Positions 17,379 through 26,071 of a DNA stretch of 64,000 nt are shown one piece after another. Location of the stretch: the NCBI RefSeq assembly GCF_019048265.1, contig NZ_CP077311.1, forward strand, positions 1,882,001 through 1,946,000, given 5' to 3'. The stretch's first letter is position 1; each line of letters opens with the position of its first letter. The notes under the pieces were generated by a model. It worked only from the letters and a program-made list of their open reading frames with translations. It did no database searches and was not told where the DNA came from. The DNA comes from Aeromonas sp. FDAARGOS 1405. GTDB lineage: Bacteria; Pseudomonadota; Gammaproteobacteria; Enterobacterales; Aeromonadaceae. The position numbers and the translations under genes are program-made.

Positions 17379-17798
17379 TCAGTCGACGTAGAAGGTCTGC
17401 TGGAAGCTGAGGTTCTGTTGCTGCCCACCGCCCATGATCTTCAGGGTGAACTGATAGGTATCTTCGTTGCGGTAGGGGAGGGTCGCCAGATAGTAGATGG
17501 CATCGCCCTCTTTTACCTCCTGGAAGCTGAGGTTGCGGATGGTGCCGGTCAGGTTTTTGGCCTCACCGGTGATCCCCACGGCTTGCGCCACTTTCTGCTT
17601 ATCCTGTACCGCAATATTGATGATGGCGTTGTAGCGGCTGCGCTCCAGTCCATACGCCTTGGCGACCTCTGGTGTAAGGAAGCTGGAGTTGAAGGCGTTG
17701 TAGTGCACCAGCCAGGGCCCCAGCTCCTTCATCTGTTCTGCCTTGAGCGGCAGGGTCATCAGCAGTGCCAGCAGGCCACTCATCCAGGCTGTTTTCAT
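17379..17798 (-). CDS. DUF4426 family exported protein
   Basis: 139 residues: signal peptide (MKTAWMSGLLALLMTLPLKA) and a beta-rich domain (GPWLVHYNAFNSSFLTPEVAKAYGLERSRYNAIINIAV) that I recognise as the DUF4426 family of Vibrio, Shewanella and Aeromonas. In those genomes it usually sits beside the yggU-yggT-proC genes, as here. The function is unknown; periplasmic location is inferred from the leader. It is 43 bases downstream of yggU and likely in the same unit. Confidence 0.85.
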   Translation of the reverse strand: MKTAWMSGLLALLMTLPLKAEQMKELGPWLVHYNAFNSSFLTPEVAKAYGLERSRYNAIINIAVQDKQKVAQAVGITGEAKNLTGTIRNLSFQEVKEGDAIYYLATLPYRNEDTYQFTLKIMGGGQQQNLSFQQTFYVD

Positions 17799-17841
17799 CT
17801 GTCATCCCTCTCATATCTACGGTTGGCGCAGGCCGATTCAT

Positions 17842-18159
17842 TCAGCCTTGCGTGTCATTCAGCAGTGCACTCACTTCTTGCGGCAACTGTTTGGGGCTGT
17901 CGATGGCGACGGTTTTGTGTCGCCCCAGCTCGCCCCGCACTATGGTTACCTGGCCCTTGGCCACCTTGAACTGCTTGGCCAGAAACTTGATCAGATGGCT
18001 GTTGGCCTGGCCATCGACGGGCGGTGCCGTGATGGCCACTTTCAGCTCTTCACCATGCAATCCGATGATCTGATCCCGACTCGCCTTGGGCTGGATCACC
18101 AGATGTAGTACCAGTTCATCCCCTTGTTGCAGGACGGCTGGCATCAAATCATCCACCAC
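17842..18159 (-). CDS. yggU: YggU family protein (DUF167)
   Basis: 105-residue cytosolic protein of the DUF167/UPF0235 family: [45 protein letters not shown] is diagnostic. The structure of the E. coli homologue is known but its role is not. It overlaps the end of yggT by 16 bases, so translation is probably coupled. In E. coli the order proC-like/yggS-yggT-yggU is also conserved. Confidence 0.93.
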   Translation of the reverse strand: MVDDLMPAVLQQGDELVLHLVIQPKASRDQIIGLHGEELKVAITAPPVDGQANSHLIKFLAKQFKVAKGQVTIVRGELGRHKTVAIDSPKQLPQEVSALLNDTQG

Positions 18160-18695
18160 AGCTGGCCGAACAGGTCACCCAGCAGGTAGTTGATGGCTTG
18201 CAGGCCGATAAAGGCGACCAGCACCGAGAGATCCAATCCGCCCAGCGCCGGCAGTACGCGGCGGATAGGGGCGAGGAACGGCTCGGTCAGCTGATGCATC
18301 ACGTATTCGATGGGGTTGCGGCCCTGGCTGACCCAGCTCAGGATGGCGCGGATCAGCAGTACCCAGAAGATCATCGAGCCCGCTTTCTTCAGCACGGTCA
18401 GCGCGGCAAACAGGCAGATGCTGAGCCAGTCCGCCAGCAGCACGTTCATGCTCTTGAGCAGGGCCAGCTTGGCGAAGGCGATGGCCAGCGCCAGCACCAC
18501 GGAAGCGAGATCGATGCCGCCCAAGCCCGGGATCACCCGGCGCAGCGGGATTACCAGCGGATTGGTTAGCTTGACCACCATCTGGCTCATCGGGTTGTAG
18601 AAGTCGGCACGGGCCCACTGCAGCCAGACGCGCAGCAGGATCACCATCAGGTAGAGATCGAAAACGGTGTTAATCAGAAAGTAAGCAGTGTTCAT
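18144..18695 (-). CDS. yggT: YggT family integral membrane protein
   Basis: 183 residues made of two similar halves, each with a pair of membrane helices and the YggT motif ([31 protein letters not shown] and [31 protein letters not shown]). YggT-type proteins have been linked to osmotic or K+ homeostasis, without a firm mechanism. It begins 11 bases after proC and overlaps yggU. Confidence 0.92.
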   Translation of the reverse strand: MNTAYFLINTVFDLYLMVILLRVWLQWARADFYNPMSQMVVKLTNPLVIPLRRVIPGLGGIDLASVVLALAIAFAKLALLKSMNVLLADWLSICLFAALTVLKKAGSMIFWVLLIRAILSWVSQGRNPIEYVMHQLTEPFLAPIRRVLPALGGLDLSVLVAFIGLQAINYLLGDLFGQLWWMI

Positions 18696-18706
18696 CTGGG
18701 CTCCTG

Positions 18707-19531
18707 TTAGAAGAGGGTTTCCATTTCGGTGGCGCGAGCAACGGCCGCCTGCATGGCTTGCGCAGTCAGCGGCATCAGCCCCTGCTGCTGGAATGTCTTG
18801 ATGGCTTCGGCTGTGGTGCCGCCCTTGCTGGTGACCTGCTCACGCAGGGTCTGCAGCGCCAGCTCGGGGTTTTGCTCCACCATGGCGGCTGCGCCCAGTG
18901 CGGTCTGCTGCACCAGCAGGCGTGCCTGATCGGGCGAGAAACCCATCGCCTCCGCCTCTTCGGCTATCGCCTGCATAAAGAGGAAGAAGTAGGCCGGAGC
19001 ACTGCCCGCCGCGGCGATGACGCCGTTGATGCCGGACTCCTGCTCTACCCAGAGGGTCTTGCCGACCGCCTGCATCATCTGCTCGGCAAAGTCGCGATCC
19101 GCGGCGGCAATATGTTCGGGTGCATAGAGACCGGTCATGCCCAGACCCAGCAGGGCCGGGGTATTGGGCATGGTGCGGATGATGCGGTCATGGCCACCAG
19201 CCATCTCGCCAAGGCGCGCCACCTTGATACCGGCCGCGATGGAGATGAGCAGCTTGCCCTCAAGGGAGCCCAACTCTTCAACCAGTGCTGACAGCATGCC
19301 GGCCATCAGCTGCGGTTTGACCGCCAGCACGATCACTTCGGCATCGCGGGCCGCCTCGGCATTACTCTGGGTGATGCGAATGCCATGTTCGCTCGCCAGC
19401 GCCTCCAGCTTGGGCAGACTGGGGTTGGCAGCAGTGATCTGCCCGGCGGGATAACCCGACTTGACCAGTCCGGCGATGATGCTGTGGCTCATGTTGCCCG
19501 CGCCGATAAAGGCCAGCGTTCTATGCTGCAT
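18707..19531 (-). CDS. proC: Pyrroline-5-carboxylate reductase ProC
   Basis: 274-residue NAD(P)H-dependent enzyme for the last step of proline synthesis. The N-terminal Rossmann motif is FIGAGNMSHSIIAGL; TMPNTPALLG, GSAPAYFF and VTSKGGTTAEAI mark the P5C reductase family. The start at 19531 has CAGGAG upstream. The region before it contains a decayed copy of the same ribosome binding site and start, so a 29-codon open frame overlaps the proC start by 11 bases. Confidence 0.96.
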   Translation of the reverse strand: MQHRTLAFIGAGNMSHSIIAGLVKSGYPAGQITAANPSLPKLEALASEHGIRITQSNAEAARDAEVIVLAVKPQLMAGMLSALVEELGSLEGKLLISIAAGIKVARLGEMAGGHDRIIRTMPNTPALLGLGMTGLYAPEHIAAADRDFAEQMMQAVGKTLWVEQESGINGVIAAAGSAPAYFFLFMQAIAEEAEAMGFSPDQARLLVQQTALGAAAMVEQNPELALQTLREQVTSKGGTTAEAIKTFQQQGLMPLTAQAMQAAVARATEMETLF

Positions 19532-19638
19532 CAGATGCTCCTGTTGCACATGGGGTCGCGGCGGGGTTGGCGCTGCCTGCACCACCTGACGCCAGAATTC
19601 GGTGTTCCATCAAACGCTCCTGTTGATGAAGTCGCGGC
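19505..19638 (-). repeat. Diverged tandem duplication of the proC translation start
   Basis: Read on the minus strand, GCCGCGAC, a CAT-containing stretch, CAACAGGAGC and then TGATG occur twice, about 76-79 bases apart. The downstream copy is the real proC start (MQHRTLA). The upstream copy would encode MEHRILA before diverging. A 3-base indel separates the copies upstream of the ribosome binding site. Confidence 0.7.
19521..19610 (-). CDS. Short open frame overlapping the proC start (possible leader peptide or remnant)
   Basis: 29 codons beginning MEHRILASGGAG and ending in TAG inside proC. It has a good ribosome binding site (CAGGAG), inherited from the duplicated proC start region. The first seven residues resemble the start of ProC. 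It might couple translation into proC, or be only a decayed duplicate. No homologue is recognised. Confidence 0.35.
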   Translation of the reverse strand: MEHRILASGGAGSANPAATPCATGASDAA

Positions 19639-19673
19639 AAGAGGCGGACGTATGGGTTATCCGCTGGCCTTGC

Positions 19674-20375
19674 CTATGAGTAGTCACGGGCGCCGAAGAT
19701 GGCGGTGCCGACCCGCACCATGGTGCTGCCGTGGGCTATCGCCAGTTCAAGATCCTCGGTCATGCCCATCGAGAGGGTATCCACCGTGGGGTATTGTCGC
19801 GCAAGCTCGGTGAACAGAGTCTGCATACGGGTCATTTGGGCGGCCAGTACGCTCTCGTCACTGGTGTGTTCGGGAATGGCCATCAGCCCCCGCAGCACCA
19901 GTCGCTCACTTTGAGAGACCTGCTCGGCAAGACGGAAAATCTCTTGTTCCGACGTTCCGGATTTGCTGCTCTCTCCGCTAATATTGATTTGCAGACAAAC
20001 ATTTAGCGGTGACATGCTGGCAGGGCGCTGATTGTTCAGACGTTCGATCAGCTTCTCTCTGTCCACGCTTTGAACCCAGTCGAACCGTTCGGCAACCAGC
20101 CTGGATTTGTTCGATTGCAAAGGGCCGATAAAGTGCCACTCTATGTCGCTATATTCCGGCTGCTGGCGCAAGGTATCGATCTTGGCCGCTGCTTCCTGAG
20201 CGTAGGATTCGCCAAAGCAGCGCTGACCTGCGGCATGGGCGGCCATGATGGCCTCGACCGGCTTGGTCTTGCTCACGGCCAACAGGCGGATCTGCTGCAG
20301 GTTTCGGCTCGCCCGTTCGGCGGCCTGGGCAATACGTTCCTTTACCTGAAACAGGTGCTGGGCAATATGGTTCAT
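19674..20375 (-). CDS. yggS: PLP homeostasis protein YggS
   Basis: 233-residue pyridoxal-phosphate-binding protein of the YggS/PROSC family, which buffers cellular PLP and affects amino-acid metabolism. K36 in LLAVSKTKPVE is the Schiff-base lysine; HFIGPLQSNKSR and SMGMTEDLELAIAHGSTMVRVGTAIFG are family signatures, the last containing the phosphate-binding loop. The fold is a TIM barrel like alanine racemase. It lies upstream of proC and diverges from pilT with only 39 bases between starts. Confidence 0.95.
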   Translation of the reverse strand: MNHIAQHLFQVKERIAQAAERASRNLQQIRLLAVSKTKPVEAIMAAHAAGQRCFGESYAQEAAAKIDTLRQQPEYSDIEWHFIGPLQSNKSRLVAERFDWVQSVDREKLIERLNNQRPASMSPLNVCLQINISGESSKSGTSEQEIFRLAEQVSQSERLVLRGLMAIPEHTSDESVLAAQMTRMQTLFTELARQYPTVDTLSMGMTEDLELAIAHGSTMVRVGTAIFGARDYS

Positions 20376-20414
20376 ATTTCGTTAGTGATCTTGTGATGGG
20401 AGAATGACAAGTCT

Positions 20415-21449
20415 ATGGATATCACAGAGTTATTGGCTTTCAGTGTAAAGCATAAAGCCTCGGATCTACACCTCTCGGCCGGGGTTCCCCCGATGATCAG
20501 GGTTGATGGTGAGGTTCGCAAGATCAATTTGCCCGCCCTGGAACACCGGGAAGTGCATGCGCTCATTTACGACATCATGAACGACCATCAGCGCAAGGAG
20601 CTGGAGGAGAACTTCGAGGTCGACTTCTCGTTCGAAGTGCCCAATTTGGCCCGTTTCCGGGTCAACGCCTTCCAGCAGGCGCGCGGCTCGGGCGCGGTAT
20701 TTCGTACCATCCCCAGCACGGTGCTGAGCCTCGAGGATCTCGATGCGCCGGAGATCTTCCGCAAGATCGCCGAGTTTCCGCGGGGTCTGGTGTTGGTGAC
20801 CGGCCCGACCGGTTCCGGTAAGTCGACCACGCTGGCGGCCATGGTCAACTACATCAACGAGAACTTCCATCACCACATCCTCACCATCGAAGACCCCATC
20901 GAATTCGTCCACGAGAACAAGCGCTGTCTGGTGAACCAGCGGGAAGTGCACCGGGATACCAAGAGCTTCAGCAACGCCCTGCGCTCGGCACTGCGGGAAG
21001 ACCCGGACATCATTCTGGTGGGCGAGATGCGCGACCTTGAGACCATTCGTTTGGCCATGACCGCCGCCGAAACTGGCCATCTGGTGTTTGGCACCCTGCA
21101 CACCTCGTCGGCGGCCAAGACCATCGACCGTATCATCGACGTCTTCCCCGGCGCGGAGAAGGACATGGTGCGCTCCATGCTCTCCGAATCCCTGCGGGCG
21201 GTTATCTCCCAGACCCTGCTCAAGCGTATCGGTGGCGGTCGGGTGGCGGCTCACGAGATCATGATGGGCATTCCGGCGGTGCGTAACCTGATCCGCGAGG
21301 ACAAGATTGCCCAGCTCTACTCGGTGATCCAGACCGGGATGACCCACGGCATGCAGACCATGGATCAGAGCCTCAAGCAGCTGGTTAGTCGTGGCGTGGT
21401 GGCATCCCTTGATGCCAAGGCCAAGGCCGTGGATCCCAACAGCATTTAA
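20415..21449 (+). CDS. pilT: Type IV pilus retraction ATPase PilT
   Basis: 344-residue hexameric ATPase at the cytoplasmic side of the pilus machine that drives depolymerisation and twitching. Features: N-terminal PAS-like domain, Walker A GPTGSGKST at 130-138, Asp and His boxes, Walker B ILVGEMRD, and the retraction-linked IREDKIAQLYSVIQTG (AIRAG-type) motif near 295. It is followed 25 bases later by pilU. This pair lies far from the minor-pilin operon at 62 kb, as is usual. Confidence 0.97.
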   Translation: MDITELLAFSVKHKASDLHLSAGVPPMIRVDGEVRKINLPALEHREVHALIYDIMNDHQRKELEENFEVDFSFEVPNLARFRVNAFQQARGSGAVFRTIPSTVLSLEDLDAPEIFRKIAEFPRGLVLVTGPTGSGKSTTLAAMVNYINENFHHHILTIEDPIEFVHENKRCLVNQREVHRDTKSFSNALRSALREDPDIILVGEMRDLETIRLAMTAAETGHLVFGTLHTSSAAKTIDRIIDVFPGAEKDMVRSMLSESLRAVISQTLLKRIGGGRVAAHEIMMGIPAVRNLIREDKIAQLYSVIQTGMTHGMQTMDQSLKQLVSRGVVASLDAKAKAVDPNSI

Positions 21450-21474
21450 GAGACTCGCACCCAGGGAGGGATAG

Positions 21475-22587
21475 ATGATGAATCTGGATGATCTGCTGAG
21501 CGAGCTGGTCGAGCGAAAGGGATCGGATCTGTTTGTGACGGTGGGCTCGCCGCCCACCCTCAAGGTAAATGGCCATCTGGTGTCGCTGGGGGGTGAGGCG
21601 CTCGACAAGAAGGGGGCACTGACGCTGGTCAGGGATACCCTCAGCAGCGATCACTTCGAGCGCTATATCCGCACCAAGGAGGCCAACTACGCGATCTATC
21701 GCGAGGCGCTTGGCCGTTTTCGGGTCAGCGCCTTCTGGCAGCAGGAGCTGCCCGGCATGGTGGTGCGGCGTATCGAGACCCGCATTCCCACCTTTGAAGA
21801 TCTGCAGCTACCCAAGATCCTGCAAGAGGTGGCGATGGCCAAGCGGGGGCTGGTGCTGTTTGTCGGCGCCACCGGGGCGGGCAAATCGACCACCCAGGCG
21901 GCGATGATCGGCTATCGCAACCAGCATGCCGATGGTCATATTCTGACGGTGGAAGATCCGGTGGAGTTCGTCCATCAGCATGGTCGCAGTCTGGTGACCC
22001 AGCGAGAGGTGGGGATCGACACCGAGTCGTTCGATGTGGCGCTGAAAAGTTCGCTGCGTCAGGCACCGGACGTGATCCTGATCGGTGAGATCCGCAGTCA
22101 GGAGACCATGGAGTTTGCCCTGCAGTTCGCCGAGACGGGCCATCTTTGTCTCGCCACTTTGCATGCCAACAATGCCAACCAGGCGCTGGATCGCATCCTC
22201 CATCTGGTACCGCAAGACAAACACCGCCAGTTCCTGTTCGATCTCTCTTTCAACCTCAAGGCCATCGTCGCTCAGCAGCTGGTGCCGAGTATGGATGGCA
22301 AGCGGCGCTGCGCTGCGTTCGAGATCCTGCTCAATACCCCGCTCATCACCGACATTATCCGCAAGGGAGAGATGCATCGCCTCAAGGAGGTGATGACCAA
22401 ATCGACCGAGCTGGGTATGCAGACCTTCGATCAGGCGCTCTTCAGCCTGTTCTGCGCCGGCCAGATTGGCTACAGTGAGGCACTCGCCCACGCCGACTCG
22501 GCCAACGACCTGCGACTGCTGATCAAGCTCTCCGGTCGCGAGCGGCTCGGCACCGGCACGCTGGACAATGTGACGCTGGATGAATGA
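21475..22587 (+). CDS. pilU: PilT-dependent retraction ATPase PilU
   Basis: 370-residue paralogue of PilT. Walker A GATGAGKST, Walker B ILIGEIRSQETM and the C-terminal extension after ~345 fit PilU, which assists PilT in pilus retraction under load. Two ATG codons stand together; 21475 follows GGGAGGG. Co-transcribed with pilT. Confidence 0.95.
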   Translation: MMNLDDLLSELVERKGSDLFVTVGSPPTLKVNGHLVSLGGEALDKKGALTLVRDTLSSDHFERYIRTKEANYAIYREALGRFRVSAFWQQELPGMVVRRIETRIPTFEDLQLPKILQEVAMAKRGLVLFVGATGAGKSTTQAAMIGYRNQHADGHILTVEDPVEFVHQHGRSLVTQREVGIDTESFDVALKSSLRQAPDVILIGEIRSQETMEFALQFAETGHLCLATLHANNANQALDRILHLVPQDKHRQFLFDLSFNLKAIVAQQLVPSMDGKRRCAAFEILLNTPLITDIIRKGEMHRLKEVMTKSTELGMQTFDQALFSLFCAGQIGYSEALAHADSANDLRLLIKLSGRERLGTGTLDNVTLDE

Positions 22588-22592
22588 ATCAT

Positions 22593-22616
22593 GGGGCCGC
22601 TCTGCCGTTCGGCCCC
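22593..22616. repeat. Intercistronic hairpin pilU-yaaA
   Basis: Stem GGGGCCG/CGGCCCC with a 10-base loop, and no T-tract. It lies between the pilU stop and the yaaA ribosome binding site and could modulate transcript stability. Confidence 0.45.
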
Positions 22617-22634
22617 TCGCCATAAAGGAACGTT

Positions 22635-23408
22635 ATGCTGATTGTGGTTTCCCCGGCCAAGACGCTGGATTACGAGTCACCGCTGGTGACACCCCGTTTC
22701 ACCCAACCCGAGCTGCTGGATCACTCCGCCGAGCTGATTAGCCGAGCCCGCCAACTGAGCCCTGACCAGATCGCCACACTGATGAAGATCAGCGACAAGC
22801 TGGCCGGTCTCAATGCCGCCCGTTTTGCCGAGTGGCAGCCAGATTTCACCCCCGCCAATGCCCGTCAGGCGCTGCTGGCCTTCAAGGGGGATGTCTACAC
22901 CGGTTTGGCGGTAGAGGATTTCAGCGAGGCCGATTTTGACTTCGCTCAGGCACACCTGCGGATGCTCTCCGGCCTCTATGGCGTGTTGCGTCCCCTCGAC
23001 CTGATGATGCCCTATCGACTGGAGATGGGGACTAGGCTCAACAATAGTCGCGGCAAGGATCTCTACCAGTTCTGGGGGGAGGTGATCACTCATCACCTCA
23101 ACGACGCGCTGGCAGCCCAGGGGGATGAGGTGCTGATCAATCTGGCCTCCGACGAGTATTTCAAGTCGGTACGACCCAAGAGCCTGAAAGGGCGGATCGT
23201 CACGCCGGTGTTCAAGGATGAGAAGAACGGTCAGTTCAAGATCATCAGCTTCTACGCCAAGAAGGCTCGCGGCATGATGGCCCGCCACATCATCAAGCAC
23301 CGTCTGACCGAGGTGGAGCAGCTGACCGGCTTCAACGCCGAGGGCTACTACTTCGTGCCGGAAGAGTCGGACGCCAATACCCTGATGTTTAAACGCGCCG
23401 AAAATTAA
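22635..23408 (+). CDS. yaaA: Peroxide stress protein YaaA (DUF328/UPF0246)
   Basis: 257-residue protein of the YaaA family, which in E. coli lowers free intracellular iron and protects DNA during peroxide stress. The start [14 protein letters not shown], the middle [27 protein letters not shown] and the end [18 protein letters not shown] agree with the family. The ATG has AAGGAACG upstream. It lies 47 bases after pilU but probably has its own 3' terminator. Confidence 0.95.
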   Translation: MLIVVSPAKTLDYESPLVTPRFTQPELLDHSAELISRARQLSPDQIATLMKISDKLAGLNAARFAEWQPDFTPANARQALLAFKGDVYTGLAVEDFSEADFDFAQAHLRMLSGLYGVLRPLDLMMPYRLEMGTRLNNSRGKDLYQFWGEVITHHLNDALAAQGDEVLINLASDEYFKSVRPKSLKGRIVTPVFKDEKNGQFKIISFYAKKARGMMARHIIKHRLTEVEQLTGFNAEGYYFVPEESDANTLMFKRAEN

Positions 23409-23484
23409 TTACAAAAAGAGGGAACCAATCTTTCGACCCGAGGGTCTGAATATGTGAATCCTCTGTTGTAAGCACTTTTTATTC

Positions 23485-23512
23485 GCCGACGTTTGATACG
23501 TCGGCTTTTTTA
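23485..23512 (+). terminator. Rho-independent terminator after yaaA
   Basis: Stem GCCGACG/CGTCGGC with a 7-base loop, then TTTTTTATT. Confidence 0.85.
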
Positions 23513-23602
23513 TTGCCGTTTTTATTGTCCATCGATTGCCTTCGCCGGGACTATGTGGTTCAGATAGACTCAAGACAGGGAGCGAGTTGTCGTGAGGTGA
23601 AT

Positions 23603-24028
23603 ATGGAACAGAAAAATGCCATTCGGCAGGTTGCCGTCCCTTGGGCTCCGTCCCGCCAGCTACCGCCCGGTCTGGTTGTGGCCGAGTTGCATCAGGATCT
23701 CTGGAGCGACTCCCTGACCATCATGCTGGGGCGGGCGCGCAGCATCGATCTACCCCCGCAAATCCTCTGCAGGGTCTATTTTCGCCATATCTACGCCCTG
23801 CGGGTCATCGAGGATTGCGATCTGGCCGAGGGGAAGGATAGCCACGCCATCGAAGAGCAGATCCAGCTCATCACTCCATCCCGTTTTGCCAGCTGGTTCC
23901 ATCAGGAGTCGGACGGCCTGCATCTGGATGAAGATCTGCAGCACTATCGCATCTCCACTTGGGATTACTGCGCCGATGTGCTGACCTCTTCTGCGCCAGA
24001 GCTGCAGTTCCTGCCCCAGAGCGAGTAG
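23603..24028 (+). CDS. Uncharacterised cytosolic protein
   Basis: 141 residues, no signal peptide or membrane segment. I do not recognise a family. It is mildly acidic, with a central stretch CRVYFRHIYALRVIEDCDLAEGKDSHAIEEQIQLI and several tryptophans (WAPSRQ, LWSDS, SWFHQES, TWDYCADV). The start at 23603 is preferred because GAGGTG stands 7 bases upstream. It is a single gene between yaaA and a region holding a minus-strand terminator. Base composition resembles its neighbours, so recent transfer is not suggested. Confidence 0.72.
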   Translation: MEQKNAIRQVAVPWAPSRQLPPGLVVAELHQDLWSDSLTIMLGRARSIDLPPQILCRVYFRHIYALRVIEDCDLAEGKDSHAIEEQIQLITPSRFASWFHQESDGLHLDEDLQHYRISTWDYCADVLTSSAPELQFLPQSE

Positions 24029-24387
24029 CCAGCGATAACGCCAGAGGCCAAGGGGGATCCTTCGCCTCTTGTCTTTGTGGAGGTGCAGAGCGTGCGATGC
24101 TCAGGTCACTCAGTCAGAGGGTGGCCTGTTGTGTTGCCACAAAAAAAGCGCCTCAGAGGAGGCGCGGGGAAAAAGACAGATTGGAAGCGTCACATGGGTG
24201 CTACTTGAATCAGCGAATGAGCCGTGCCATTCAAGTATGGAGCTATCATGCCAAGCTCAATCTGAAGTAGTTCTGAGGCGATTCTTCATCTTCTGTTCAT
24301 CTTGTCAGCAAGGCGTGGCCACTGATTGAAAGCCTTTTCATTCTGGTCGCGATATTGTCCTGTTCCTCTCCGGGGACGCTCATTGTC
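24029..24387. other. 359-base gap without an obvious protein gene
   Basis: It contains a strong minus-strand terminator at 24141-24165, a 9-bp inverted repeat (TACTTGAAT / ATTCAAGTA, 24202-24210 and 24229-24237) and no convincing coding frame. The terminator is 220 bases beyond ogt, leaving room for either a long ogt 3' end or a separate small RNA. Confidence 0.5.
24141..24165 (-). terminator. Strong minus-strand terminator
   Basis: Read on the minus strand: stem GCGCCTC/GAGGCGC with a four-base loop, followed by TTTTTTT. It may end the arfB-ogt transcript or a small RNA encoded in the gap. Confidence 0.8.
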
Positions 24388-24879
24388 TCATGGGGCCAGC
24401 TCGAATGTTGTGCCTGCCTGTTCCAGTGCCAGCAACCAGCGCTTGATGGGAATGCCGCCAGCATAACCGGTCAGATCGCCGCTGCGTCCGATCACCCGAT
24501 GGCAGGGCACTATGATGCTCAGCGGATTGCGCCCATTGGCAGCGCCCACAGCCCGCACCGCCTTGGGATTGCCTATCGCCTGGGCAATCTCGAGATAGCT
24601 CACGGTCTCGCCATAGGGGATATCGCACAAAGCGTTCCATACCGTTTGCTGAAACGGGGTGCCCTTCGCTGCCATGGGCAGATCGAACTGCTGCAACTTT
24701 CCGGTGAAATAGGCGGTGAACTGGGCAAGATAGGGCGCCAGCGCCTTGTCATCCCGTTGCCAGTCAGCTTGCGGCATGACTGGTCGCTCCCCGTGCATGA
24801 ACTCCACGTGGCGCAGTCCATCCTGATCGATGGCGACCAGCAGGGGGCCGCGGGCGCTGTCGCAAAAACTGTATCTCAT
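24388..24879 (-). CDS. ogt: Methylated-DNA--protein-cysteine methyltransferase (Ogt)
   Basis: 163-residue suicide repair enzyme that removes O6-methylguanine and O4-methylthymine lesions by transfer to its own cysteine, C126 in the motif VPCHRVI. Upstream GTPFQQTVWNAL and the DNA-binding helix (VSYLEIAQAIGNPKAVRAVG) complete the family pattern. The ATG at 24879 is preferred to the longer frame that runs into arfB. It follows arfB by 25 bases in the same direction, so they are probably one unit. Confidence 0.95.
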   Translation of the reverse strand: MRYSFCDSARGPLLVAIDQDGLRHVEFMHGERPVMPQADWQRDDKALAPYLAQFTAYFTGKLQQFDLPMAAKGTPFQQTVWNALCDIPYGETVSYLEIAQAIGNPKAVRAVGAANGRNPLSIIVPCHRVIGRSGDLTGYAGGIPIKRWLLALEQAGTTFELAP

Positions 24880-24904
24880 CGGCTGACATCCTTTGGGGGT
24901 TGGC

Positions 24905-25321
24905 TCAGTCCAGAACTGGTTTGCCGCGGGCGGACTTGATATCCCCCTTGCGCTTTTTGGCATCGACCCGTTTGCGCTGGGAGCTGCGGGTCGGCTTGGT
25001 GGCATGGCGAGCCTTGGGGCGCCAGGCTGCTTTTTTCAGCAACTCCACCAGACGGCTCACCGCCTCCTTGCGGTTCATGTCCTGGCTGCGATGGCTCTCG
25101 ACCCGGATCAGGACAAAGCCATCGTGTACCCGGCTGTCGCTCAGCTTGTCGAGACCCTCCTTGTAGAGGGGCGTCAGGCTGGGAGAGTTGTGGTAATCGA
25201 AGCGCAACCAGACGGCGGAGTCGGTCTTGTTGACGTGCTGTCCACCGTTGCCCTGTGCCCGCATGGTCTGAAATTGCAGCTCATGCCAGGGAATCGTGAC
25301 GCTGTTGGAGATAACTAACAT
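24905..25321 (-). CDS. arfB: Alternative ribosome-rescue factor ArfB
   Basis: 138-residue peptidyl-tRNA hydrolase (former YaeJ) that frees ribosomes stalled on non-stop mRNA without needing a stop codon. The GGQ motif is at 26-28 (RAQGNGGQHVNK), and the long basic C-terminal tail (RKRVDAKKRKGDIKSARGK) is the part that enters the empty mRNA channel. The length agrees with ArfB rather than with release factors. First gene of the arfB-ogt pair. Confidence 0.95.
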   Translation of the reverse strand: MLVISNSVTIPWHELQFQTMRAQGNGGQHVNKTDSAVWLRFDYHNSPSLTPLYKEGLDKLSDSRVHDGFVLIRVESHRSQDMNRKEAVSRLVELLKKAAWRPKARHATKPTRSSQRKRVDAKKRKGDIKSARGKPVLD

Positions 25322-25467
25322 GCTGTTTTGCTCTTGTTTGGTGCATACCCGCTGACCGCTGCAGCATGGTGCCTCATTATGGGGCGTGCTGGCCAGTTAT
25401 GGGGATGTACCTGGCGAATGGCGCCGACATTAAACTCTATCTATATGAAATAAAACAATAAAAATAC

Positions 25468-25484
25468 TTGGCATAAGAATTGAA
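25468..25484 (+). promoter_or_regulatory. Weak sigma-54-like promoter before the PII gene
   Basis: TTGGCATAAGAATTGAA has the GG of the -24 element at correct distance from a TTG at -12, but the usual GC at -12 is GA. It lies 38 bases before the ATG. The call is suggested mainly by the nitrogen role of the gene. Confidence 0.3.
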
Positions 25485-25522
25485 ACCCGATTCATGACAC
25501 ACCATGGATTGGGAGCAACCAG

Positions 25523-25861
25523 ATGAAGCTGATTAGTGCGATTATCAAACCGTTCAAGTTGGACGATGTCCGCGAGGCTATTGCCAACCTGGGGGTGGAA
25601 GGGCTGACCGTGTCCGAGGTCAAGGGATTTGGCCGCCAGAAGGGACACACCGAATTATACCGGGGAGCCGAGTATCAGGTCGACTTCCTGCCCAAGGTGA
25701 AGCTGGAGATTGCTACCGCCGATGATAACGTGGAAGGGGTGATCGAGGCGATCTGCAAGGCGGCCTATACCGGCAAGATCGGCGACGGCAAGATTTTTGT
25801 CTACGACTTGCTGCAAGCGGTGCGCATCCGCACCGGCGAGAGTGACGACGAGGCGCTGTGA
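25523..25861 (+). CDS. glnK: Nitrogen regulatory protein PII (GlnK/GlnB family)
   Basis: 112-residue trimeric signal protein that senses 2-oxoglutarate and ATP/ADP. The T-loop tyrosine Y51 that GlnD uridylylates lies in ELYRGAEY, and KAAYTGKIGDGKIFVYDL completes the B-loop region. The KLI start and KAAYTGKIGDGKIFV favour GlnK slightly over GlnB. No ammonium transporter gene amtB is adjacent, which is unusual for glnK. A terminator follows. Confidence 0.9.
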   Translation: MKLISAIIKPFKLDDVREAIANLGVEGLTVSEVKGFGRQKGHTELYRGAEYQVDFLPKVKLEIATADDNVEGVIEAICKAAYTGKIGDGKIFVYDLLQAVRIRTGESDDEAL

Positions 25862-25968
25862 TGAACCGCATCAGTGACGTACAGATCTGTTGACCTCCCG
25901 ATCTCGGGGAATCCCGATGGAGTGAGCGCTTATTGAAGCCTGATCAACATAACGTTTTGCTCAGAAGA

Positions 25969-25997
25969 GGCCGAATGGGATTCCATCCGGCCCTTTT
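25969..25997 (+). terminator. Terminator after the PII gene
   Basis: 10-bp stem with one mismatch (GGCCGAATGG/CCATCCGGCC), a GATT loop, then CTTTT. It lies about 110 bases after the stop. Confidence 0.7.
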
Positions 25998-26071
25998 CAT
26001 TTATGGGCGATTAAATATGTGATGTGGCGACGGCGAGCTTTCTTGATCCGCTTATAAGATGTATGCAGAAT

